From NCBI RefSeq assembly GCF_964065165.1, contig NZ_OZ061549.1, forward strand, positions 1,612,001 to 1,676,000: DNA of 64,000 nt. The letters are read 5' to 3'. The notes under the pieces are model-generated. The model saw only the letters and a program-made list of their open reading frames with translations. It was not told the DNA's origin and searched no databases. The position numbers were made by a program, and so were the translations under genes. This DNA comes from Levilactobacillus yonginensis. GTDB lineage: Bacteria > Bacillota > Bacilli > Lactobacillales > Lactobacillaceae. Positions 25,528 through 34,942 of this stretch are shown here, piece by piece (within the stretch, counting starts at the first letter, position 1; every line of letters begins with the position of its first letter).

Positions 25528-25777
25528 AACTTGGTCTGATGATGCCTGGGCAGATTATATGTATTGGCATGATACGGGAAATAAGGCGATGATAAAGCGA
25601 ATCAATCGTATAATCAAAGACGTTGATCGTCATCCCTTTTCGGGAATTGGAAAACCCGAACCTCTAAAATTCGAGTTGACTGGTAAATGGTCTCGCCGGA
25701 TTACCAGTGAGCATCGTTTAATTTATCAAGTCTCAGAAGATACCCTCTATATTTTCTCAGTCCGAGACCATTATTAA
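25520..25777 (+). CDS. yoeB: YoeB toxin (mRNA interferase)
   Basis: 85 residues. Catalytic residues equivalent to E. coli E46, R65, H83 and Y84 are present as E47, R66, H84 and Y85 (GKPEPLKF, SEHRLIY, VRDHY). YoeB cleaves mRNA in the ribosomal A site. All key residues are intact, so the module looks functional. Confidence 0.95.
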   Translation: MNKTWSDDAWADYMYWHDTGNKAMIKRINRIIKDVDRHPFSGIGKPEPLKFELTGKWSRRITSEHRLIYQVSEDTLYIFSVRDHY

Positions 25778-25835
25778 AACAGCAACCAACGCACAGATTT
25801 TTTCTACTGAATCTGTGCGTTGATTGCTGTTTTTA
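25777..25835 (+). terminator. terminator of yefM-yoeB
   Basis: AACAGCAACCAACGCACAGA pairs with TCTGTGCGTTGATTGCTGTT and is followed by TTT. Confidence 0.85.
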
Positions 25836-25904
25836 GTTAAGCATCTAAAGGTTGAAAGCACCGAAACACCCACTATGCCTGATACAACCAGGACTGGGTG
25901 TTCG

Positions 25905-26110
25905 GATTTAGTCAGACATAGTAGGAAATTGCCGCCTTACCGTTCGCCAAATTTGGCTACCTACTGGAGTACTAATAATATTGAATAAGTGCTGTCATTC
26001 AGAAATTTAAACTAGCCTATTTTCCAAGAACCCGTTTAACCGGAAGCGGTCAGAGGTGGAGCCAGCTGTGTTAACGGTGTTAGCCGCTTTTCGGCTTACA
26101 GCGTGGGACG
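25905..26110. repeat. dispersed repeat, copy A
   Basis: TAGTCAGACATAGTAGGAAA, CCGCCTTACCGTTCGCC, AATAATATTG, AAGTGCTGT and AACCCGTTTAACCGG occur in the same order, in reverse orientation, at 60285-60615. It overlaps the start of element R4. Confidence 0.75.
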
Positions 26111-26211
26111 TGTTTGGAGACTGGCAGTTTTTCCAGGCTTCAAGCCGCGCCGAAGGACCGCTTTTCAGGCCGTAGGCGTTCCCCACAGCAGGTGGAATCT
26201 CTGACCGCCGC
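26041..26211. repeat. GC-rich palindromic intergenic element, copy R4
   Basis: Inverted ends GCGGTCAGAGGTGGA and the CTCTGACCGC side, with interior AAGCCGCGCCGAAGGACCGC and TTCAGGCCGTAGGCG related to R1/R2. The open frame seen inside on the minus strand is not a gene. Confidence 0.75.
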
Positions 26212-26317
26212 GGGTGCCTGGGTGAGACTAATTTCAAGTCTATAATGTCTTACTTAATCATAATTGTGTGCACTTAGGCTACGTCAGTGATCGTTCCTGA
26301 GAAGTACGGGTAATACA

Positions 26318-26887
26318 TCACTTTTCCTTTAGCCGCGTACGAATCCGACTCAGTGACACCGGCGTCATCCCCAGGTACGACGCCACTAACCGCAGGGGAA
26401 CACGCTCCAGAATCTCCGGAGCATCAGCAACCAGCTGCTGATAGCGTTCCTCTGGTGAGTACTGTAGCTGGTCAAAAAAGATGTTGCGGTAGACAATGAA
26501 CCGCTCACAAATAAAACGGGTAATGGCCGGCTCAATCGTGGGATAACGCTGCCGAATCTGATCAAATGCCGTCTTCGGCAAAATTAACACCTGCGTATCT
26601 TCAAAGCTCTCAATGGAAAAACCACTGGGTTGATCTAGGTAGAAACTTTCAAAGGACGAGACGACCTGATTTTCAAAGAAAAACTGCAGGGTAATATCCC
26701 GCCCATCACTGTTGTGCCAGAGACGCAGGGCCCCATTCGTCACAATAAAGAGTTCGGTGGCAACGTCCCCCTCCGCCAGCAAAGTCGTGTCTGCTGGGAT
26801 TGTCTTAGAAATGAATAGGTCGTGAAGTTCCGACCAGTGCTCACCAATTTCTGGTAATTTTTGGGCTAAGTATGCCGGTAATTTCAT
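26318..26887 (-). CDS. Crp/Fnr family regulator
   Basis: The ATG at 26887 follows GGGAGGAG. 189 residues: a cyclic-nucleotide-binding-like beta barrel (TTLLAEGDVATELFIVTNGA and ITLQFFFENQVVSSFESF) is followed by a short winged helix with LVASYLGMTPVSLSRIRTRL at the C-terminus. There is no Fnr-type Cys cluster. It is divergent from a flavodoxin-fold reductase gene across 100 bp and probably regulates it. Confidence 0.88.
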   Translation of the reverse strand: MKLPAYLAQKLPEIGEHWSELHDLFISKTIPADTTLLAEGDVATELFIVTNGALRLWHNSDGRDITLQFFFENQVVSSFESFYLDQPSGFSIESFEDTQVLILPKTAFDQIRQRYPTIEPAITRFICERFIVYRNIFFDQLQYSPEERYQQLVADAPEILERVPLRLVASYLGMTPVSLSRIRTRLKEK

Positions 26888-26987
26888 CACGGTCTCCTCC
26901 CTCAATCTGCACGATTAACAAATGTTAATGCCGCGGGACTCCTCCTCATTTATACTCTCTTTATTCACTAAATACGAGGTCTTAACC

Positions 26988-27578
26988 ATGAAAACTGTCA
27001 TTATCTTTGATCACCCATACACCGCCACTGCTGGCGACAACGTTCCCCACCACCGTTCCTTTTTAGCAGCCCTCCTCAAACAAGTTACTGCCCAACTTCA
27101 GCAGGAAAACAATGACGTCGATCTCATCGACCTACACGCGGACGGTTTTAATCCCGTGATGTCCGCGGACGACCTGAGTAACTGGCATCGGGGCCAGACA
27201 ATCGACCCGCAAGTTGCCGACTACCAGCAACGCTTGCTCGCCGCCGACCGCATCATCTTCATGTTCCCCGTCTGGTGGGAAGTCATGCCAGCCATGACTA
27301 AGGGCTTTCTCGACAAGGTCTATGCCAAGGGTCAGCTCTATCAAGCCGATAATATGCAGACCAAACTGACCAAGCAACCCATGGTCGACATTATCACGAC
27401 CATGAGCACTCCCAATTGGGCCTACCGCCTGCTGTTTGGGGCACCACTTGCCAAGCTCCTGTTCCGGGGAACTTTCCTGAAAACGCGGCTCTGGCACTTT
27501 AAGTGGCACAACTTCGCTCAAGTTGAGAAAAAGTCGTTAGCTCAACGGCAACAAATCTTGCGGACGTTTAAGCTCTAG
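26988..27578 (+). CDS. flavodoxin-fold NAD(P)H oxidoreductase
   Basis: The ATG at 26988 follows ACGAGGT. 196 residues of the Flavodoxin_2 (KefF/MdaB) type: MKTVIIFDHPYTA at the phosphate loop, the ADRIIFMFPVWWEVMPAMTK flavin-contact motif, and KGFLDKVYAKGQLY. It probably reduces quinones or nitro/azo compounds with FMN. It is divergent from the Crp-like gene. Confidence 0.85.
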   Translation: MKTVIIFDHPYTATAGDNVPHHRSFLAALLKQVTAQLQQENNDVDLIDLHADGFNPVMSADDLSNWHRGQTIDPQVADYQQRLLAADRIIFMFPVWWEVMPAMTKGFLDKVYAKGQLYQADNMQTKLTKQPMVDIITTMSTPNWAYRLLFGAPLAKLLFRGTFLKTRLWHFKWHNFAQVEKKSLAQRQQILRTFKL

Positions 27579-27630
27579 AGTTGGTTATCCCAATACTAAC
27601 CAAATATCCAAAATCAAAATAACCAGTACA

Positions 27631-27690
27631 GAAAAGCCCTATGATTGTTTAGACCTATTTGCCTAAACAATCATAGGGCACTTTTCTTTC
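27631..27690. terminator. terminator after the oxidoreductase
   Basis: GCCCTATGATTGTTTAG pairs with CTAAACAATCATAGGGC, flanked by GAAAA and CTTTTC. Confidence 0.85.
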
Positions 27691-27775
27691 AACTTGTGTT
27701 TTTTAATAATTCAATTATTAATTACTGCAACTCATCATTATTAACTTATCACTTACATGCCAACCAGTCCGTTTA

Positions 27776-28819
27776 TTAGTTACTAATCACCAATAATGAC
27801 TTGATGGCCTCACGCTTATCCATTGCAGCGTAAGCTTCGGCCACGTGGTCGAGGTCAAATCGCTTCGTGAAAACCTTCCCTGGATGAATTTCGCCCTTTA
27901 AGACGGCATCCAACAGCACGGCTCGGTCATAAGTCGTCACGGAAGCAATCCCCCCGCGCAGACCAATGTTCTTCCAGAACAGATTATTGGTATTCATTTC
28001 TGCCTTCTGCGGTACCCCAACACGACCAACTACGGCCCCAGCCCGGCCAACCTTCACGGCCGTGTCAACAGATTGTGCCGTCCCAACACATTCCAGGACA
28101 GCATCTGCACCGGCGCCATCGGTCAACGCCATGACCCGTTGAACGGCCTCGTCACCTCGTTCGGCCACGATGTCGGTAGCACCAAATTCTTGAGCCAGCG
28201 CCTGACGGTCGGCGTGACGACTCATGGCAATGATGCGCTTAGCCCCGCGCAACTTGGCAGCAATCACGCCGCACAATCCCACAGCGCCGTCGCCCATCAC
28301 TACGACCGTATCGCCAGTCTTAACTTCAGCGGTGGCAGCGGCGTGGTACCCCGTAGCCATCACGTCAGCCAACGTCAACAGGTCATTCAATTGTGCGTCG
28401 GAGTAGTCACTTGGTTGGCCAGGAACCTTGACCAGGGCCCAGTCAGCGTTCTTGAAACGTAAGTATTCCCCTTGGTAGCCAACAATTTCATCGTCGGTCC
28501 GTGCATTCTCGCAGTTACCGTCGAAGCCAGCCAGACAAGCTGCACAGTGCCCACACCCATGGGTGAATGGTGCAATCACAAAATCACCAGGTTGCACATT
28601 AGTGACACCAGACCCCACGCTTTCAACAATACCGATAGCTTCGTGACCCACCGGCGTATTTTTTTGGCGATCATTGATGCCCCGGTACCACCACAAATCG
28701 GATCCACAGACACACGCGCGCACAATTTTCAACACGGCATCGGTCGGATTTTTCACCTCTGGCTTAGGTAACTCTTGTGCTTCAACTTTACCTGGTTCAA
28801 CGAACACGGCTGTTTTCAT
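27776..28819 (-). CDS. zinc-dependent alcohol dehydrogenase, MDR family
   Basis: 347 residues behind AGGAGGATG. ACVCGSDLWWYRG and GHEAIGIVESVG hold the catalytic zinc ligands, CGHCAACLAGFDGNC the structural zinc Cys, and GDGAVG the nucleotide turn. The AcrII-like pattern VCGSDLW with HGCGHC is common in threonine-dehydrogenase-like or broad aldehyde-reducing enzymes. It is driven by MerR-type promoter P4, so aldehyde or electrophile detoxification is a likely role. Confidence 0.87.
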   Translation of the reverse strand: MKTAVFVEPGKVEAQELPKPEVKNPTDAVLKIVRACVCGSDLWWYRGINDRQKNTPVGHEAIGIVESVGSGVTNVQPGDFVIAPFTHGCGHCAACLAGFDGNCENARTDDEIVGYQGEYLRFKNADWALVKVPGQPSDYSDAQLNDLLTLADVMATGYHAAATAEVKTGDTVVVMGDGAVGLCGVIAAKLRGAKRIIAMSRHADRQALAQEFGATDIVAERGDEAVQRVMALTDGAGADAVLECVGTAQSVDTAVKVGRAGAVVGRVGVPQKAEMNTNNLFWKNIGLRGGIASVTTYDRAVLLDAVLKGEIHPGKVFTKRFDLDHVAEAYAAMDKREAIKSLLVISN

Positions 28820-28852
28820 AAATTCATCCTCCTATTTCTAACTCATAAACTC

Positions 28853-28883
28853 AGCTTAAACCTTAAAGTTCACTTCAAGGCAA
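28853..28883 (-). promoter_or_regulatory. MerR-type promoter P4 (19-bp spacer)
   Basis: TTGCCT and TAAGCT (minus strand) are 19 bp apart with the dyad CCTTGAAGTGAACTTTAAGG between them. Confidence 0.8.
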
Positions 28884-28913
28884 GTACCATTTAACATTTT
28901 CTGAGACGTGTGC

Positions 28914-29390
28914 TTAAAGCGTCCGTTCCCACCAAGCGGTCAATCGCGCGTCTGCCTGCTGGAGATCCTGGATGGTCATGCCGAGGCCCGGCTTAACCGT
29001 CGCTTGTGGCAATAGCTTGGCAAAGTCTGCCTCGTAGTCGCCCGGAGTGCCCGCATCCGTATAAAACGGCGCAACGGTTCCCTTATAATTTTTCAACTTA
29101 CCAAGGAAAGTCCGGACTGGTGTCGAGACCTTCGCTGACCAAACCGGCCCACCAACTAAAATGATGTCATACTGACTCAAATCAGGCAATGAGTTAGTCA
29201 ACTGGGGCAGCTTCCCGCTCGCCAATTGCTGATTGGCAATATCCGACGTCGCGTACATATCTGACCCAAAAGTGGCTGGCGCAACCGTCAAATTCACCAA
29301 TTGGGCGCCCGTTACCTGCTGCAAAGCCGCCGCCATTTTAGCGGTAGTTCCAGACCACGAATAATCAACAATTAACACTTCTGCTGCCAT
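28914..29390 (-). CDS. flavodoxin-like protein
   Basis: The ATG at 29390 follows AAAGGAGA. 158 residues: VLIVDYSWSGTTAKMAAALQ is the FMN phosphate loop, ILVGGPVWSAKVSTPVRTFL the second flavin loop, and YTDAGTPGDYEADFAKLL the third. It would carry electrons between reductases in the cytoplasm. Its promoter has the same 19-bp spacer as its neighbours but a different dyad. Confidence 0.87.
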   Translation of the reverse strand: MAAEVLIVDYSWSGTTAKMAAALQQVTGAQLVNLTVAPATFGSDMYATSDIANQQLASGKLPQLTNSLPDLSQYDIILVGGPVWSAKVSTPVRTFLGKLKNYKGTVAPFYTDAGTPGDYEADFAKLLPQATVKPGLGMTIQDLQQADARLTAWWERTL

Positions 29391-29423
29391 ATAAAGATCT
29401 CCTTTATCTAACGTGTTACCTCT

Positions 29424-29454
29424 AGCATACAAGCTTCGAGTAGGCTGAAGTCAA
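29424..29454 (-). promoter_or_regulatory. MerR-type promoter P5, variant operator
   Basis: TTGACT and TATGCT (minus strand) are 19 bp apart. The spacer CTTCAGCCTACTCGAAG is an imperfect dyad unlike P1-P4, so another MerR protein may act here. Confidence 0.6.
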
Positions 29455-29479
29455 GGGGTTTTCGGAATTAATTGGACCG

Positions 29480-29531
29480 CCTACTCTTACTAACGAAATC
29501 CAGCCGCCATTTGTCACCCTTATTTTGAAAA
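29480..29531. repeat. 50-bp dispersed repeat, copy 1
   Basis: CTACTCTTACTAACGAAAT, then CAGC and ATTTGTCACCC, also occurs at 60118-60170 in the same orientation. Confidence 0.7.
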
Positions 29532-29616
29532 TTTTTACAATAAATTGGCACCAGCCATCGTCAACCACATCGGCCAATTCACAAGCTTTTAGGTATGATT
29601 GTTTCGCTCATCCTAT

Positions 29617-29656
29617 CGCAAAAAGGGTAGCCACCTGATAGGTAGTTACCCTTAAT
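29617..29656 (-). terminator. terminator of the MerR operon
   Basis: On the minus strand AAGGGTAACTACC pairs with GGTGGCTACCCTT and is followed by TTTGCG. Confidence 0.8.
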
Positions 29657-29679
29657 TCATTAGTGAATCATGGCTAATA

Positions 29680-30111
29680 TCATTCTTGGTCATCATCTGT
29701 TTGCTTAGTAACCTTATCGGCATGCTCCCGTTCTAAGGCTCGGAGCTCCTCTTCGGTTGCTTCCATGTGGTCATAGAAGTGATTAAGCTTGTAATTCAGA
29801 TGATCAATGGCTGCCTGCAGGTCGTCTCGCTTTTCTTCCATGACGGCCAATTGTTCCTGTAATAACGCCCTTTGTTCCTTAGCGTTATCCTCCTGCGCGT
29901 CAAACAATTGGATGTAGCGTCGGAGATTCTCAACGCTCATCCCGGCACTCCGCATCTGAGTCACAAACCGGATTCGACGAATGATGCGGTCATCAATGTC
30001 TCGGTTGCCCACGGCAGTTCGGTCAATGGCTGGAATCAGTGACTCCTTTTCATAATACCGAATTGCCGCGGAGGAGACCCCCGTCTTTTCACTGGCTTCT
30101 TTAATATTCAT
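29680..30111 (-). CDS. MerR family activator, likely regulator of the local regulon
   Basis: 143 residues. The N-terminal winged helix MNIKEASEKTGVSSAAIRYY and ESLIPAIDRTAVGNR is typical, with RRIRFVTQMRSAGMSVENLR and a long dimerisation coiled coil (about 75-130). It resembles AdhR/NmlR-type regulators of aldehyde and thiol stress, yet it has no cysteine, so it cannot sense by thiol chemistry. It is the second gene after promoter P6 (26-bp gap behind the NAD(P)-binding protein), so it is autoregulated. Confidence 0.92.
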   Translation of the reverse strand: MNIKEASEKTGVSSAAIRYYEKESLIPAIDRTAVGNRDIDDRIIRRIRFVTQMRSAGMSVENLRRYIQLFDAQEDNAKEQRALLQEQLAVMEEKRDDLQAAIDHLNYKLNHFYDHMEATEEELRALEREHADKVTKQTDDDQE

Positions 30112-30136
30112 CCTGACTCAACTCCTTAAAACGCGT

Positions 30137-30790
30137 TTAATAAACCGGGCGATTCTGACCCTCGGTTGCAGGATCAGCCATCCCAATACTGTCACGACTG
30201 TAGCGGGTGGGCTCGGCAATCATTTTCAAGACCACGTCAGCCACGCTGGCTCGAGAACCCGAAACACCTTCGTACGGTTGGCCTTTAGTCGTGACCGTGT
30301 AAGCAATGCCCCGGTCATTCAACCATGGCAACCGCAACGTCGTGTAGTCCAAGCCTGAATCAGCCAATAGAGCATCGGACCGCCGTGCAGGTGCCATGCC
30401 GGCTCCAATCATCTCAAGATTCCAACGGCCAAATTCACCGCCAACTTCATTGTAGATGCCCAATACGTTAGTGAAGAGCACCCGGGAAACGTGGTTCGTT
30501 TGCATGGCTGCAACCACATTCTTGGTCAACCGGTTTTGCTGGTCGTGATCGACGACGGCAACGAAGACTAAGTCTTGGCCAGCCATGGCAGCACTGACGG
30601 CTGTTTCATCGGTAATGTCCCCCTCAACCAAGGTCACGCGGGGATTGTCCTGCAAACTTTGTAAGCGACTTGCATCCCGCAAGAATAGGGTTAAATCAAC
30701 ATCAGCAAATTCCTTTTCCGCTAGAACTCGGCTTTCAACTAACCGGGCAATTTGTCCGTTAGCTGCTAGAATCATCACATTTTTACGCAT
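30137..30790 (-). CDS. NAD(P)-binding atypical SDR, paralogue of 22919-23524
   Basis: The ATG at 30790 follows AAAGGAG. 217 residues: NVMILAANGQIARLVESRVL occupies the nucleotide-binding position with the altered glycine pattern AANGQIA, and LDYTTLRLPWLNDRGIAYTV corresponds to the NmrA-group C-terminal motif. Likely an NADPH-linked reductase or sensor. First gene of the operon with merR. Confidence 0.8.
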   Translation of the reverse strand: MRKNVMILAANGQIARLVESRVLAEKEFADVDLTLFLRDASRLQSLQDNPRVTLVEGDITDETAVSAAMAGQDLVFVAVVDHDQQNRLTKNVVAAMQTNHVSRVLFTNVLGIYNEVGGEFGRWNLEMIGAGMAPARRSDALLADSGLDYTTLRLPWLNDRGIAYTVTTKGQPYEGVSGSRASVADVVLKMIAEPTRYSRDSIGMADPATEGQNRPVY

Positions 30791-30878
30791 TATAAAAACT
30801 CCTTTATCTGATTCCACCAACGCTGAGGCATGCTGGTGGTCTGCTTTCTAAAAACAACACTTAAACTTGAATGACCTT

Positions 30879-30909
30879 AGGTTAAACCTTCATGTGTACT
30901 TCAAGGCAA
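30879..30909 (-). promoter_or_regulatory. MerR-type promoter P6 (19-bp spacer)
   Basis: TTGCCT and TAACCT (minus strand) are 19 bp apart with the dyad CCTTGAAGTACACATGAAGG between them. It drives the reductase gene and merR. Confidence 0.8.
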
Positions 30910-31081
30910 GCGAAAAAGTAAAAAAGTTCTTGAAATTTTTTTATCAGTCAATCATCAGAAAAGCAGACGACCTCGGCGGAAGTGATGCCAAACCACAATT
31001 AGAGCTGAAGATGGCCCGTTTAGTAATACCGATACCTACTAATATTGGATTAGCGTAAAAATTTGTCTTTCGACCTTTTAG

Positions 31082-31726
31082 TTAAGAAATCAACGCATAC
31101 GCTTCACGAAATTCTTTCAATACGGTCTGCTCAAAGCCGACCACCTGCTGCACATCCAACTTTGCCTGACTATTTGGTGTCAGTAAACCGGCCAACTGTA
31201 AATGAAGCGTGGCGGCTAAGTAGTCTTCCGCCTGATTCAACGAAAGTTGGCCCGCTCTAACCTGGTCCAGAACTGTTCGGACCAACGCTTGTGCTTGAAA
31301 CAGCACGTAATCTGCCGAGAAAACGTCCAAAATAAAATCTGCTTGCTGCCCAGCTGCAACGTAGGCTTTTAAGTCCTCAAAGTAGGCTTGATCTGCCGCT
31401 ATAAACTCTTGGTATAACACCGGGTAGGCCTTCTGCAGGTCCGTCATAAACGTCGTAGTCGTCAATCCCATCAATAGTAGCGAATCCAACCAGATTGGTA
31501 GAAACGACGTGGTGGTAAAGTGCTTCGGGACTGGGTGTTCAGCCATGAATTTTAAGTGACGCGCAACAACTGCCTGCACGACGTCATCTTTGTTTTTAAA
31601 GTATAGGTAGAGACTTGCCCGACTAACATTAACAGCCGCCGCCAACTTACCCATTGATAATTTTTGAAAACCGTCGATTAAAATTACACGATTCAATTTA
31701 ATAATGAGAGATTTTCGGTCAATCAT
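31082..31726 (-). CDS. TetR family regulator
   Basis: 214 residues behind CAGGAG. Residues 10-50 form the helix-turn-helix (SMGKLAAAVNVSRASLYLYF, KNKDDVVQAVV). The C-terminal domain is helical and long. Genes on both sides are unrelated in direction or have their own promoters, so the target is unknown. Confidence 0.88.
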   Translation of the reverse strand: MIDRKSLIIKLNRVILIDGFQKLSMGKLAAAVNVSRASLYLYFKNKDDVVQAVVARHLKFMAEHPVPKHFTTTSFLPIWLDSLLLMGLTTTTFMTDLQKAYPVLYQEFIAADQAYFEDLKAYVAAGQQADFILDVFSADYVLFQAQALVRTVLDQVRAGQLSLNQAEDYLAATLHLQLAGLLTPNSQAKLDVQQVVGFEQTVLKEFREAYALIS

Positions 31727-31853
31727 GTCATCAACTCCTGTAATCTTAGAATACCATAAACAGATAGTCTGGACGGATTATCGTATTACTTGTCCATTGT
31801 TGACCTTGAATAACCACTATACCGCACCTCCACAGCCGCCCACTTAGCGCAAT

Positions 31854-31893
31854 TAAAAAGGTAGCCTGAGATACCACACCTCCAGCTACCTTC
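31854..31893 (-). terminator. terminator of lacLM
   Basis: On the minus strand AAGGTAGC pairs with GCTACCTT and is followed by TTTAA. Confidence 0.8.
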
Positions 31894-31915
31894 TGTATTC
31901 ATTTTCGTTAATGTT

Positions 31916-32881
31916 CTAAGCTTCTGTAGTCCCGTCGATTTCGAAACTGAACTCATGATCAATATCGCCGGCAACGTGATACTGTGGTTCAACATCGGCA
32001 CCCCAACTGTCGATACCACCGACACCTCGAGTGGCACCGTACACCGTCAATACCGTACGACGAGCAACTGGTAACTCTTCCATGTGGGTCGCATTTTCAA
32101 GTTCCTCAGGCGTGTATGGCAGACAGCTGAAGGCAAACGGATGACCGTTTTGACTGACTGTCAGACTAAAGGGTTGGTGGTCCGGGTCGGCGTTATTTTG
32201 CGTCGTGGCCCGGGTAACCTTCACCCAATCATTGGTCATGTGCATCCCACACTCCTGTGGCACCATATATGGCGTAACTGGCAACCCATCAACGTGATAG
32301 GTCCCTGGCCGACCACCTGCCAACCGGTCGGGATACGTTTCACCCGAAAGGCCTTGGTAGTCAAAACCAGTAGCCGCCGTTGGCATCACAAACCGTAATC
32401 CCAAAACGGGCAGCTCCGGTAAGCCGGCAGCTCCATGGTAGTGGGTGTTGATGGTCATTTTACCAGTCTCATCAACAACGTATTCAACGGTGACTGTAGT
32501 AGCTGGTACCGTCGTCGTGGTGTACGTGAATTTGATGGCCACAGTCTCAGCCGTTTCATGGTCGGAATACTTGTTATTTTCCGGCGCAATAGGCAGCGGA
32601 ATCGACTGACCATTAACGGCAACTTCAATCTTGGTGCAGGCGCTAAACACGTCGGCACCTAACCAAGCAGCGGAACTCGTGGAGAACCCATTTCCACGGT
32701 CATTATCAGTTGTCGCCCGCCAGAAGGCTGGCTTCGGTGTCCGGTACAACCATTCCTTGCCGTAACGAACTAGCGACTCCAGGCCGCCCCGGTCGTAGGC
32801 AAAGATATAGTGGAAACCAGGACCGCTCAGTCCTAGCGTCACGTCGCCATAAATAACGTTTAGTTTAGTCGTGTTGGCCAT
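31916..32881 (-). CDS. lacM: beta-galactosidase small subunit
   Basis: The ATG at 32881 lies 17 bp inside the end of lacL, behind GGAGGTGG. 321 residues, the usual size of LacM. It corresponds to the C-terminal (domain 5) part of Lac[21 protein letters not shown], the [14 protein letters not shown] motif and a final beta sandwich. It completes the active site of LacL in a heterodimer that hydrolyses lactose and transgalactosylates. Confidence 0.95.
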   Translation of the reverse strand: MANTTKLNVIYGDVTLGLSGPGFHYIFAYDRGGLESLVRYGKEWLYRTPKPAFWRATTDNDRGNGFSTSSAAWLGADVFSACTKIEVAVNGQSIPLPIAPENNKYSDHETAETVAIKFTYTTTTVPATTVTVEYVVDETGKMTINTHYHGAAGLPELPVLGLRFVMPTAATGFDYQGLSGETYPDRLAGGRPGTYHVDGLPVTPYMVPQECGMHMTNDWVKVTRATTQNNADPDHQPFSLTVSQNGHPFAFSCLPYTPEELENATHMEELPVARRTVLTVYGATRGVGGIDSWGADVEPQYHVAGDIDHEFSFEIDGTTEA

Positions 32882-34751
32882 AGTAGTAGTCCACCTCCTG
32901 CAGTGCTGGCTTCGGTGTCCGGTCCGCAAAGAGCAGGCCGTCACCGGAAAATTCGTAATCGGCGTGCCGGTCATCAAAGTCCCCACCATAGCGGAGAACG
33001 GGTTGGCCGGTCACTTCATCCTTGGTCCAGAGCGCCTGGTCAATGTAATCCCAGATAAAGCCCCCCTGATACATTGGATACTTATCGATCAAATCAATGT
33101 AACTGTTCATGCCCCCAATGGAATTACCCATATCATGCATATATTCACAGTTAACAAATGGCTTGTCGGGATCATTTTGCAGGTACTTTTCAATCTCACG
33201 AGGCGGATCGTACATCATACTTTCCATGTCGGAAATCCGGTCCTCGTAGACCCGGTTCCGACAAACACCCTCGTAATGGGTCAAACGCGTTGGGTCAGCG
33301 TCATGGTAGAACTTATCCATGGCCGCAATGTCGTCGCCCGCGTACGCTTCATTTCCAAGTGACCAGAATAAAACGGCCGCGTGGTTTTTAAACATTTCAT
33401 AGTTACTCTTGGCTCGGTCCAGGACGGCTAATTGCCATTGTGGCAAACTACCAGGCACGTTGTAAGACGGTTCAACGACGCCCATCTTCTGCCAAGTCCC
33501 GTGGGTTTCCAAATTATTTTCGGCCATCATGTAAATCCCATTCTGGTCGCATAAGTAGTACCAATCATCTTGGTCAGGATAGTGACAGGTCCGCACGGCG
33601 TTGATGTGATTGTCGTGGAACACCTGCATATCGTGAACCATATCAGCAGCGGTCACGGCGCGACCCCGGTGGGCGTCCCATTCGTGACGGTTAACGCCGT
33701 TTAGAATTAAACGTTCACCGTTCAGCTGCATAATCTTGTCTTTCATTTCAATTCGGCGGAACCCAACTGGGTAAGGCACGACTTCAACAACCTGACTATC
33801 AGCAGCTAACAGGGTAACTTCCAACCGATAGAGGTACGGATCATGGTGATTCCATAGATGAACGTGATTAACGGTCGTTTGTACCGTGAGTTCATCAGCA
33901 GCTTCGGCATCATCCGTCCACACAACGTTACCAGTGGCATCAAATAGGCTGACCTTAACGGCACCAGCCAGCTTGTCGGCAGCGGATAACGCCAATTTCA
34001 CGTTGAGGTTTCCCGTTACGAAAGCATCGTCTACCCCAGCACGAATCGTCATATCTTCCAGATGCAGGGCGGGCTTAGCCACTAACCGCACGCTACGAAA
34101 GATACCAGAAAAACGGAACATATCTTGGTCTTCCAAGAAAGCGGCCGTACTGTGCTTAAAGACTTCAACGGCCAAGAGATTCTCACCATCTTGGAGGTAA
34201 GGCGTCAAATCAAATTCAGCGCGGCTGAAACTATCCTCAGCGTACCCGATAAAGTGACCGTTCAGCCACAAGTACATGGCCTGTTCCACACCATCAAACT
34301 CGATGCTGACCCGTTGATGCCGGAGTTCAGGATTGAGCGTAAAGTGCTTCACGTAAGACCCAACTGTGTTTTCTGGATCAGTACTAAACATACCCTTTTC
34401 AGGATGATCAGCACCCATGCTGTAGGCGGGACGCCGGTAGTGCTTCCCTTCCCAAGGGTAGGCCGTGTTGATGTATTGAATTTGACCGTAACCGGCGAGC
34501 TCAATGTGGCCCGGAACGGCTAACCGATCGAAGTCTGACCGGTCGTAGTCGGGTTCATAGAAACCCACTGGCCGGTGTTGGGGATCCTTGGAGAAGGCAA
34601 AACCCCAACTGCCATCGAGGCTCTGAACCAGACTGCTCTTTGCTTCAGCAGCTTCAGCGGCTGTGGCGTAACCACGGTGATCACTATGTGCTGGCAACTG
34701 GTTGACCCGAAAGGTCTGTGGATCATCCAGCCAAGAAATTTCTGCTTTCAA
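32865..34751 (-). CDS. lacL: beta-galactosidase large subunit
   Basis: 628 residues, glycoside hydrolase family 2. The start is TTG at 34751 behind AGGAGG. The sugar-binding, immunoglobulin-like and TIM-barrel domains follow in order. The acid/base Glu is in [11 protein letters not shown] and the nucleophile Glu in [13 protein letters not shown]. It forms the LacLM enzyme with the overlapping lacM. A cre-like site directly precedes its ribosome binding site. No lactose permease or LacR is adjacent. Confidence 0.96.
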   Translation of the reverse strand: MKAEISWLDDPQTFRVNQLPAHSDHRGYATAAEAAEAKSSLVQSLDGSWGFAFSKDPQHRPVGFYEPDYDRSDFDRLAVPGHIELAGYGQIQYINTAYPWEGKHYRRPAYSMGADHPEKGMFSTDPENTVGSYVKHFTLNPELRHQRVSIEFDGVEQAMYLWLNGHFIGYAEDSFSRAEFDLTPYLQDGENLLAVEVFKHSTAAFLEDQDMFRFSGIFRSVRLVAKPALHLEDMTIRAGVDDAFVTGNLNVKLALSAADKLAGAVKVSLFDATGNVVWTDDAEAADELTVQTTVNHVHLWNHHDPYLYRLEVTLLAADSQVVEVVPYPVGFRRIEMKDKIMQLNGERLILNGVNRHEWDAHRGRAVTAADMVHDMQVFHDNHINAVRTCHYPDQDDWYYLCDQNGIYMMAENNLETHGTWQKMGVVEPSYNVPGSLPQWQLAVLDRAKSNYEMFKNHAAVLFWSLGNEAYAGDDIAAMDKFYHDADPTRLTHYEGVCRNRVYEDRISDMESMMYDPPREIEKYLQNDPDKPFVNCEYMHDMGNSIGGMNSYIDLIDKYPMYQGGFIWDYIDQALWTKDEVTGQPVLRYGGDFDDRHADYEFSGDGLLFADRTPKPALQEVDYYYGQHD

Positions 34752-34766
34752 AAGTTTTCCTCCTTT

Positions 34767-34780
34767 TTAAAACGCTTACA
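34767..34780 (-). promoter_or_regulatory. cre-like site before lacL
   Basis: TGTAAGCGTTTTAA (minus strand) matches 12 of 14 consensus positions. Placed just before the ribosome binding site, it would act as a roadblock for CcpA. Confidence 0.6.
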
Positions 34781-34942
34781 TTGTTATTATACAACAGATT
34801 CCGCGGAATGAAACGGGCGGAAGTAAATTGTAATCCGTACACTAGCTAAATACGTTAGCGCTTGTCCACGTCCCTATTTCCGTCCCTTGTTCCCACCCAC
34901 AGGAGTCCTATACTAGGCTATGTAGAGGAGGTATCACGACTT

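Noticed and set aside
26007..26237. Minus-strand frame of 76 codons
   Set aside because: It is contained in repeat R4 and resembles frames in the other R elements rather than a protein.
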